Assembly: GCA_010279815.1 (NCBI GenBank)
Contig: QEOQ01000141.1
Coordinates: 1,420,176-1,484,175 of the forward strand
Direction: 5' to 3'
Source: Brachionus plicatilis
Taxonomy: Eukaryota; Rotifera; Eurotatoria; Ploima; Brachionidae
DNA length: 64,000 bases
A program made the position numbers and the translations under genes. The notes under the pieces are model-generated. The model had not been told where the DNA came from. It was given only the letters and a program-made list of their open reading frames with translations, and ran no database searches. Shown piece after piece: positions 56,076-64,000 of this stretch (positions are counted from its first letter, which is position 1; the number at the start of each line of letters is the position of its first letter).

Positions 56076-57179
56076 TTCTTTTAAAAAGAAAAATGTTTCT
56101 GACCTCTATATTTCGAATAATTTTTTTTTGATAAAATTTACAAATAAAATAAAAATCTACATTTAGTATTGCATTAAAAGTGATATTAACTTTAAAAAAT
56201 ATTAATGGTATATTAATATTTTTTTTAGAGCCGCACTACAAATCCTTGGAAAAAAAAGCTTTTTTAGCTTTTTATGAAAATTCAATTTTTTTTTTTGGGA
56301 CCAGAACTAAGTTCTTGGATTTTTAATGCAGCCTAAAAAAAACAATTATTTACGCTTTATATTTTAATATTTTTTGGGTGTTTTTTTCAAATTATTTTTA
56401 TTCTAAAAAATTTTAAAAAAATCAAATAAAAAGCAGAAGGAGAGCTGAATTATTTATAATCAATGTGTTCATAGTCAAGTCAATTAGATGGATTAAATGG
56501 TGAGCCCCAAACCTGAATTTCTACGTATTAGAAAAATGTTTAAAAATAAAATATTTAGCAAAAAAAATTTCAATTAGTTGTATTGATTAATGAACTTTTT
56601 AACATCCTTTTAAATACTCTTTCTATTTCTGATTTGATTGCAAAATGATAATAATATTATATTTTAAATTTTCATATTTTTAGATTTTTAGTGCAGTATT
56701 TCAGAAAATTAAAAAAAAAAACTCTTCCAAATTATTAAGTTACTAAAATTAAAAACAAAAATTTTGCACAAAAAACCTAAAAATATGAGAATGTAAAAAT
56801 GTAAAATTTTATACATTTCACCGATTTGATTGTAAAAAATTTATTTTATTTTATTATTAAGAGTTTAATTTAAAAGAAATTGCCTCTAATTTTTAATTTT
56901 TAGCTTTTACATATGGGAAAATCAAACGCGAAAATTAGTACTCTTAAAAGAATCAATTATTATTCTATTATTCTTTTGAAAGCTTTAATTTTTGATAAAT
57001 TTGAGTAAATTTTACCAAAAATTATTTTTATAACCCAAGAATAGAATTGCGTCAGATAGAATTCATTATCAAGTTATTAAAGATATTTATTTGTTATGAT
57101 AAATAGAATATTTGAATAAATTTTAGCAAAAATTATGATTTTCTAAACTTTTTAGCACTTTTTAGCTTAGAAAAAAAAT
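56076..57179. other. Spacer with hairpin element copy 2
   Basis: No gene. The palindrome at 56665-56810 is the second copy of the 39683-39865 element. The last 45 bp before the Gly tRNA match, in complement, the DNA after the Gly gene at 62562-62633. Confidence 0.5.
56665..56810. repeat. Hairpin element, copy 2
   Basis: Left arm tttcatatttttagattttt and right arm aacctaaaaatatgagaatg are complementary. The centre (taagttactaaaattaaaaa) is the complement of the centre of the 39683-39865 hairpin, so the two copies lie in opposite orientation. Confidence 0.7.
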
Positions 57180-57251
57180 TGCGTCAGCCGGGAGTCGAAC
57201 CCGGATCTGCTGCTTGGAAGGCAACAATGATAACCGCTACACCACTGACGC
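57180..57251 (-). tRNA. tRNA-Gly (TCC)
   Basis: Consensus 72-nt cloverleaf, anticodon TCC. 5' flank (cttcttattattttttg on the plus strand) is shared with 58663-58734; the 3' flank is shared with 62562-62633. Confidence 0.95.
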
Positions 57252-57860
57252 TTCTTATTATTTTTTGATTTTTTTTCTGAGTAAATTAGACAATTTATCT
57301 TAAATAATCGAAAATATTTGAATTTTTAGTGATTAACAAACTCTATATTATTCTAAGTATTGAAGGACTTCAGTAAAAAAAAAAAGAATTTTTACCAGTG
57401 AAAGATTGATCTGGAAGCTTTTTTGTCCTTACTGTTCAATTTTCTAGCTTTTATCGCCATATCCAACATTTCCAATGTTACATGTAAACTAGCTGAACCC
57501 CATAGGCTCCTGTTTTTTTTTTTGTTTTTTACCAAACTCCAGTCGTGAGATATCATTGCAAGGCAAACTTCTAGACTAATTTATATCATTTTGCCAAAAC
57601 GGTTTAGAATTAAATGGTCTCTTAATCTTCTATCTTCAAGACCCAAAAAAAAGGGTCTAGATACATTTTCCCCACTTTATTTTTTCTCCACCGTACATTT
57701 TCCTCGCTGTAAATTTTTCCCGCTAGTTATTTTCCCATTTTTAAGGCGGATAGCAGTTATCCAAAAAAAAACTTTTTTAATATAATATTTAATGATAAAA
57801 TTAATTAAACAACAGGAAATAAGTACAAAATTTAGTAAAAAAAATGCAAAAACTACCATT
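57252..57860. other. Spacer with C-rich repeats
   Basis: No gene. Around 57665-57745 several near repeats of acattttccccac / acattttcctcgc / aatttttcccgc occur. The frames crossing it are low-complexity. Confidence 0.4.
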
Positions 57861-58108
57861 TTACAATAATTGATTCAAATTTTTTTCTTTGTTCAATATT
57901 TCGGTACATCCAAAATCTTGTAAAGAATTAAATTTAATAAAAAAATTGAAAGTTTGTCGCATTCGAGCTTGATTGAATTTGTTTTTAAATGGATCTCTTC
58001 CATACGCCAACATTTGAGCATATGCAACACAAAACAGACCAAAATCATTTGGACCAACTTGGGGTTCGACGTTGACTAAACTTACCTTCTGATAATTGCT
58101 TTACGAAT
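57861..58108 (-). pseudogene. Ulp1-like (C48) peptidase fragment from a transposon
   Basis: On the minus strand the frame reads VNVEPQVGPNDFGLFCVAYA, then QMLAYGRDPFKNKFNQARMR and a short tail to TAA at 57861. Q-x5-DCG-F followed by a DP---F-Q--MR segment is the C-terminal part of Ulp1/SENP-type proteases carried by many eukaryotic transposons. The Cys expected after ND is Phe here, so the fragment would be inactive. The His and Asp parts are not found upstream. Confidence 0.6.
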
Positions 58109-58662
58109 TTATCATACGAAGAATACGACTAAGATTAGCAAGAAGTTATTAATCCGGATATTCGGTGGTCATTTAAATAGAATTATTTTTTTTGACTAAA
58201 CGGGAAAAATGTACAGAAGGAAAAACTTTAAATGGAGAAAATGCTACTAAATCAAAAAAAGAAGATAAGTACAGCTCTAGTGTTCCAGCATAAAGTGGCT
58301 CAACTATTTCTCTGTCAAAATATCTTAATAAAATTTTAATTTAGCTATTAAACATCGCCCAGCATTTGGAGGTACCTTGTTCTAATATTTGCCAATTCGA
58401 AACTACTCAAACCATTTGAAGATATCTCACCCCTATCAATTAATAAATTTCGTATAAAAAATATCGAATGATTCAGGAAATCAAATTTAAATGGAGTTAC
58501 TACAAAACGAATCGGAGATGGTATTCAGCTTTTTAAAACTCAAATGTCTAAATTGTCTCGTAACTACTCGCCATCGTATTCCTAAAAGAAATGATTTGAT
58601 TGAAATTAATCAAAAAAATTATTTTTTTTTTTATTATAAAGAATTTTAATTTAAAAAAAAAT
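58109..58662. other. Spacer, possibly more transposon debris
   Basis: Base composition is slightly richer in GC than usual up to 58580, but all frames are broken. A stretch with acgggaaaaatgtacag at about 58200 resembles, in complement, the C-rich repeats at about 57690. Confidence 0.4.
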
Positions 58663-58734
58663 TGCGTCAGCCGGGAGTCGAACCCGGATCTGCTGCTTGG
58701 AAGGCAACAATGATAACCGCTACACCACTGACGC
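58663..58734 (-). tRNA. tRNA-Gly (TCC)
   Basis: Consensus 72-nt cloverleaf with TCC anticodon. Both flanks closely resemble those of 57180-57251, indicating a local duplication about 1.5 kb long in spacing. Confidence 0.95.
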
Positions 58735-59035
58735 TTCTTATTATTTTTTGTTTTTTTTTTGAGGATTAAGATAATTTAAACTCAAAAATTTGAATATATG
58801 ACATAATTCTTTTTGTTTATCAAAATAAAAATTAAAATTTGAATAAAGAGTTAACTTACAATAACTTATAGTTTTATTTTCTATTTATTTTGTGGTTATC
58901 TAGATTATTATGATTTCATGATTTTCTTAATATTTTATTTTATCAATATTTTAATTCTTTGTAATTTCATCATAAGATTATTATTATTATTATTATTAAA
59001 TATCATTTTTTTAATTTTAAATAAAAGAAAAAAAA
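58735..59035. other. Spacer with (att)n microsatellite
   Basis: A (att)n tract is at about 58977-58998. No gene. Confidence 0.5.
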
Positions 59036-59107
59036 CTCCGTGACGGGGAATTGAACCCCGGTCTCCCGCGTGACAGGCGGGGATACTCACCACTATACTA
59101 TCACGGA
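59036..59107 (-). tRNA. tRNA-Asp (GTC)
   Basis: 72-nt cloverleaf identical to the consensus; T-run terminator followed by cttttatttaaaattaaa. Confidence 0.95.
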
Positions 59108-59609
59108 TTATAATTAACAGCGACCATTTTTTACAAAATTATTAACGAGAGGAGATTCGAATTAAATTAAAATACTTATTTTTAATTAAACCCTTTTTTT
59201 CGTAAGTTTAGATTAGAACTATTTCAATATAGAATTTCTTTAAAATTGGGACAAAATTTATTATTTGATTATCAAAAAAATAAATTTTTTTTACCGAATA
59301 AAGCATGGTTCATAGCATAGAAAAATTAGAGTCTTAATATTTGTGCACAATATTTTTAGTAGGAATTCCACAGAAATTAATAAGAATATAATAAAGTTAA
59401 TATTGTCTCAATTTTTTTATTTAAAATAAACATAATAAGGAAAAATATCAAAAAAACTTTAATTTTTTTATTTAATCAAAAAAAAAAACATATTTAATAA
59501 AAGAAAATTAAAAAAATCAACCATTTGGGCGGTAAAAACCTCTTTTTTTCTTCATGACAGCATAACAAGTTTTTCAAATATTTTCAAAAGATAAAACTGC
59601 ATCATTCGG
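59108..59609. other. Spacer, nothing recognised
   Basis: AT-rich, no gene. Confidence 0.4.
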
Positions 59610-59790
59610 CTTTATTTTTTAGATGATTTTGGAGCTGGTTCTGATTCTATATTCGAGTCGTCGTCAGATACAAGAATAGCATTTTCTTCGTTCTGAATAC
59701 AGTTAGATGTTTGATGTTGTAGACAAGATCTTGTTTTCTATTTTGCTCCTCGCTTTGGCGTGTTATTCAATGGTATATCCATTCCAATTT
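59610..59790 (-). pseudogene. Transposase-like C-terminal tail fragment
   Basis: Minus-strand frames read MDIPLNNTPKRGAK, stop, then CLQHQTSNCIQNEENAILVS followed by DDDSNIESEPAPKSSKK and a stop. A basic KRGxK motif followed by an acidic Ser-rich tail resembles the ends of MULE-type transposases. Too short for firm assignment. Confidence 0.3.
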
Positions 59791-60548
59791 TTATATTTGT
59801 TGTTGAAAATTAGCTCATAAAAAATGTTCACTTTTCTTTGAAAGAATTTCAAGTCATTTACTACTTATGGGTACTTAATTTCTTGTCAATTAAAAAAATA
59901 TATTAAGCTTTTAAGATTTTAGTTGCAATTTACTAGAAAAAAGGTGTAAATTTATTAGATGTGTTAAGCTTTCATTAATTTAATTATTTTATTTATAATT
60001 TATTCGACAAAAAAAATAAAGAGATAAAAATATATAATTTTTGTTAATACAACAGCCAAATCTTTCAATTGTCCAGAAGCTTCCCTTTCTTAATATTCCC
60101 ATTTTACTATATGTTTTTTAAATATTGTGTACCCAAATTTGTAATACCTTATATCTGTTTCACTTTCTTTTAATATATGAACAATAGCTAAAGGAGTTTC
60201 ATTACTCAAAGTCTATTTAAATAATAAATAAACAATTAAAAAAAAAAACTAAATTTATTGAGTTCGACTCTGACAGCCGAAAAATTATTCATTTTTTTTC
60301 TTCAAAGTAAAAAAGTTCAAAATATTAAATTTTATTGAAATAATGGTAATGAAATGAACTAATCACAAAATCCAGTGAGTTTTTTTGTTTTTTTGGCATA
60401 CTTCAAGTATGGCAAGAAAAAAACTCACAGCAACAATAAACCTGTTTCATAATTTGTTTTCAATCAATCTACCCTTTCTTCCATATTCAAATAATAATCT
60501 AATTTTCTTAAATTTAATTTAAATTAAGTTTTTATTTAAATAATAAAT
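59791..60548. other. Spacer with a hairpin
   Basis: No gene. A hairpin at about 60375-60428 has arms starting gtgagtttttttg and ending aaaaactcac around a catacttcaagtatg core. Confidence 0.5.
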
Positions 60549-60620
60549 TGCGTCAGCCGGGAGTCGAACCCGGATCTTCTTCTTGGAAGGCAACAATGAT
60601 AACCGCTACACCACTGACGC
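60549..60620 (-). tRNA. Probable tRNA-Gly (TCC) pseudogene
   Basis: Same 72-nt layout and anticodon TCC as the other Gly genes, but the 3' side of the anticodon stem reads GAAGA instead of GCAGC. That leaves two mismatched pairs (27-43 and 30-40) in a five-pair stem. A and B boxes are intact, so it may still be transcribed, but folding is likely impaired. Confidence 0.75.
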
Positions 60621-61901
60621 TTTTTAATCAAATATTTTTTTTATGTTTTTACCAATTTATTTAAAAATTTTTATTTATTTTGTTTATACGAAAGTTTTTG
60701 ATAGGTTTGTTAATCGATCTATTTTTTTAAATGATAGAAATAAAAAATCGATTATTTAAAAAACGATATCGATAAAATAATTTCTAAAAAATCGAATTTT
60801 ATTTTTTGAATCTATCGAATAAAATTTTTTTTTTATTCGAAGATTATTTTGTTTGATAAAAAGACAAAAAAAAATCAATAAATTAACATCATCTTAATCT
60901 TATTTTATATAATTTATTTAAGAAATAAATACTAAACATTACTAGACATGTTATGTCTAATAATAGTTCATTATAAAATAAAAATCAAAATGATTGATAT
61001 CTAATTTATTTGACAAAAACAGTCAATAATTTAAATAATTCAGGTTAAGTTAATTCACAAATTCAAATTCATAACTTTTATATCCATTCATTCAAACCGA
61101 AATAATTTTATTTTTCCACTTAAATAAATTTAAAATTTAAAAACAGCGAATTTTTTTGTCTTTAAAAGTAAGTTTTCATTAAAATCAATTAAAATATTTA
61201 AACCTATTAAAGTTCAATAAAAAGGAACATTTTAAAATTTTAAATATGAAAATATACTTGACATGACATGTCAAGTAATTGCTTTGGAAAAATTCATTTT
61301 TTTTCTATTATTAAAAAAAATATTACAATTTATATTTTGATCTTTTGATCCTGATCTCAAACTTCAATTTGCCAAATTTTTAATCAAATTTTATTTTTTC
61401 CTTTTTAATCGATTATTTTAATCTTATACGAATAAAAAAAAAATTAGTTTCAATCGATCTTCGATTTTCGATAAACAAACCTAGTTTTAGACTCTATTTT
61501 AATAACATATTTATCTCTCATTTAAATTTAATTTCTTAAATTATGAAATAAAATTTTACAATTTAAGAGGTGATCAAAAAAATATTTTCCGGTGCAAGGG
61601 GTCTAAAGTAAATAAATTGACTCTTAAGTAAATTTGAAAATTTCCTGAGAAATTGATCGTACAAAATACTGAAATTTTAGACTTTCTTTCGTTTTTTTTG
61701 TACATAGTCCTAGGACTGAGACTTAAAGTAACAATAAATTAGAAACATTTGATAGGTTGGACGTTTTGCATTTCCGGAACCTTAAAGAGTTTTAAAACTT
61801 AAATACAATATTCTCTAATAGAATTTTAATTTCTTTTAAAAATTATTTTTATTGATTTATAATGTTAGAAATCTATTAAGATATCAAGAATCAAAAAAAA
61901 A
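60621..61901. repeat. Repeat-rich spacer: inverted atcgat-containing ends around dispersed element copy 2
   Basis: ataggtttgttaatcgatc at about 60701 is matched in complement by gataaacaaacctagtt at about 61470. These ends enclose the block at about 60935-61380 that is the second copy of the 38555-39020 repeat, with the palindrome acttgacatgacatgtcaag. No gene. Confidence 0.6.
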
Positions 61902-61973
61902 CTCCGTGACGGGGAATTGAACCCCGGTCTCCCGCGTGACAGGCGGGGATACTCACCACTATACTATCACGGA
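61902..61973 (-). tRNA. tRNA-Asp (GTC)
   Basis: 72-nt cloverleaf identical to the consensus Asp gene. The first bases of its 5' flank (ttctgataa on the plus strand) match those of the 34168 copy. Confidence 0.95.
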
Positions 61974-62561
61974 TTCTGATAATATTCAAACAGTAAAAAG
62001 AAGTATTTCTCAAAAGACAAAATTATTGAAAAAATTTCCAGGTTTATTTGATTCAAAATAAATGAAAATATGGTTCGTAATAATATTTTCAAATATTTTT
62101 CGTGTACTTGAAAAAAAATTTTAAAATCTTTTATTATCATAAAATTCCGATCATATCATTTCTATTTGAAATTGAGTTAAATTTTAAAAATCAATTTTTT
62201 TAAACAATTTTTAAGTTTATTTTATAGTAAAACTGAGTCTTTTTTCCTTTTTACGTAAAAAGATTAAAATTTAAATTAAACTTTTTTAAGCGATGAAAAA
62301 AAAATTTACATTAAAAAACCAAATTTTTAATTTCAATCATTCAATTTCAATCATGAGTATTTTTCGATATAAAACTTGGATTAAATTTACTTTAAAAATA
62401 AATTAAGTCTCGTTTTTAGTTTGACCAAATGAATTTTGGCTTATTTAGTCTAAGACCAATGAATATTTCAAAAAATATATTTTAATATATATTTGTTTAT
62501 ATGTATGCTAATAGATTATAATTTATAAATTTAAATTTTATATTAAACGTCGAAAAAATAA
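61974..62561. other. Spacer between tRNA-Asp and tRNA-Gly
   Basis: AT-rich, no gene or clear repeat. Confidence 0.4.
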
Positions 62562-62633
62562 GCGTCAGTGGTGTAGCGGTTATCATTGTTGCCTTCCAAG
62601 CAGCAGATCCGGGTTCGACTCCCGGCTGACGCA
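62562..62633 (+). tRNA. tRNA-Gly (TCC)
   Basis: Consensus 72-nt cloverleaf, anticodon TCC, T-run terminator. The 55 bp downstream (tctaagctaaaaagagc onward) match in complement the 3' flank of 57180-57251. Confidence 0.95.
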
Positions 62634-62769
62634 ATTTTTTTTCTAAGCTAAAAAGAGCTAGAAAGTTTAGAAAATCATAATTTCTGCTTTTTTGAATTTG
62701 CATTTGAATGTGTTTGATTAATCCATATCTAAAGGCTAGAAATTAAAAAATCTTTTTATTTATATAAAT

Positions 62770-63610
62770 TATGGACACCAAATAGGCAACGAAAACAGCA
62801 TCAGAGCCGCTATTATTTTTTCTAGTATATACGAATCAGCAAACAATTTTCGAAGTGCACCATCGAAAATTGTAAATACAGAGACTCGTGGACTCTCATT
62901 GGAAATATTTCCCTAATGCCAACCTACAGCGCATTGACAATAACAGTCAATAGAAAACGGAAGAAGAATTTAATTTATGCCACTTTTTTAAAATCAAACC
63001 AGATCTTAAATCAAGGACGATTATGATAGATTTTGAAAAAGGTGCTATGAATACCGGACGTTCCGTTTTTAAACAAACTAATATTAAAGCTTGTTTATTT
63101 CATCTCACAGACAAAAATATGGAAGCATTTACAGTAACTTGGTCTATGTGGCCTATAAAAAGCTCCAGTGTCAATTGAAGAATCAACTCAAGAGTTCGGT
63201 GACGAATGCATGCCATAGCTTTTGTACTAATGAACGATAGTCAATGTTTCTGAATTAATCGAGAATGATATCCCTAACGAATTAGACTCACTTAAAGACT
63301 ATTTTGAACTACATCTAAGAAGATGTTCCATAAGAAGGCGCTGGTCGTCGACGAAGAAAAATGAACCTTTATTTGGAATCAATATCAGAAAAATACGACA
63401 ATGATCTTTCTGATTCATTGAGAACTATTAATTGCTTAGAAGCTTAGCACTGCGTTTTCAACAATAGAGAAGCAATTTTAACACCAGTTTTTATCCAGCA
63501 TTCAAAAAAAAATGCTTAAATAAAAGACAAAGTGGAATGTGATCTAAATCACATTAAAAATGGCGTTCCAAACACTCAACGAAAGAATCCAGTATTCGTG
63601 AAGAATTAAA
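62770..63610 (+). pseudogene. MULE-type transposase relic (C-terminal half)
   Basis: Frame-shifted plus-strand stretches read MIDFEKGAMNTGRSVFKQTN, IKACLFHLTDKN, then DSLKDYFELHLRRCSIRRRW, PLFGINI and TINCLEA-HCVFNN. DFE-GA with FFHL-type Cys/His and the later Y(F)E...RRR...PLF-I...N-EAWH-FN series is the second half of a MULE transposase. Multiple stops and frame changes make it non-functional. It covers the part missing from the fragment at 44076-44568. Confidence 0.75.
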
Positions 63611-64000
63611 AGAATAGTCTATAGAATAATAGTTTATCAAATAATAATATTGAACGGTGTCGAGCTCCATTGAATATCTTAATAGCATAGGAAACTGTTT
63701 CGATTTTATTAATAATTAAAAAAAATCATTTTTTTTTTAATTTAATTATTTTTATGAGTCCTTTGTTTATATTGGTCAGAAAAAATTTTATTATACAAAA
63801 ACTTTTTTAATTAATTTTTATTTATTTAATTATTATTTGATTTAAAATTGTCGAATCATGATTTGTAGGAAATGACCTATAAAATTGGCTCTCCTAGGTT
63901 TCATAAATGCAAAAAAAGCATTTGTGATCGAAAAAGACTCTGACTAGTTTTTACTTGCGCAAACCTTATTTTGTTGTATTAATTTTTCAATTTTTATACA
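63611..64000. other. Right edge, nothing recognised
   Basis: AT-rich sequence to the window end with no supported gene. Confidence 0.4.

Noticed and set aside
57591..57859. Open frames around the C-rich repeats
   Set aside because: Low-complexity frames on repeated cattttcccc-like sequence; no motif.
34168..62633. CRISPR-like array because of many identical 72-bp repeats
   Set aside because: The repeats are tRNA genes with cloverleaf pairing, irregular spacing of hundreds to thousands of bases and both orientations.

Overview
The window is eukaryotic nuclear DNA from an AT-rich animal genome. Genes are split by spliceosomal introns, mostly 45-60 bp with a few of 0.6-2.2 kb. The tRNA genes have internal Pol III promoters and T-run terminators, and the spacers are full of palindromic DNA transposon remnants. 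Gene content (MAPK15/ERK7, calpain, TRIM-type RING/B-box protein, cytosolic sulfotransferase, cholinesterase-family esterase, UBE4-type E4 ligase) is metazoan. The base composition and tiny introns would fit a monogonont rotifer such as Brachionus, but that is inference. One run of N (36840-37104) marks an assembly gap.

Layout. 0.2-1.3 kb: a DNA transposon with inverted termini. 2.15-4.77 kb (+): a secreted cholinesterase-like esterase with an intact Ser-Glu-His triad, a very long insertion and a possible GPI-anchor tail. 5-7.5 kb: two palindromic elements. 9.2-11.3 kb (+): a tandem pair of four-exon, four-TM membrane protein paralogues. 13.7-14.75 kb (-): a cytosolic sulfotransferase. 16.3-18.2 kb (-): a calpain without EF-hands that ends in a CaaX-like box. 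19.7-25 kb: transposon-rich (Tc1/mariner-like palindrome, LINE relic, hAT MITE). 25.3-26.4 kb (+): a small PDZ protein. 27.4-32.9 kb (+): MAPK15/ERK7, whose four exons join exactly into 691 residues. 34-62.6 kb: seventeen tRNA genes (nine Asp-GTC, seven Gly-TCC of which one looks defective, one Glu-TTC) interspersed with protein genes and transposon wreckage. Those protein genes are a RING/B-box protein (41.3-42.4 kb), a UBE4A-like E4 ligase (45.5-48.7 kb), a 64-residue tail-anchored microprotein (52.1-52.3 kb) and an ankyrin-repeat protein (53.5-54.8 kb). The right edge is a degenerate MULE transposase.

Exon models were derived by hand from GT/AG sites, reading phase and family motifs. In every multi-exon gene reported, total exon length is divisible by three. 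The genes do not form an operon or a shared pathway. The most distinctive signals are the calpain with a C-terminal CLIM box, the esterase insertion, the tandem four-TM pair, the ankyrin gene whose only in-frame acceptor is a non-canonical TG, the hAT-type palindromic MITEs with perfect 8-bp target duplications (one inside a hAT transposase relic), and the dispersed tRNA-Asp/Gly families that share flanking DNA.
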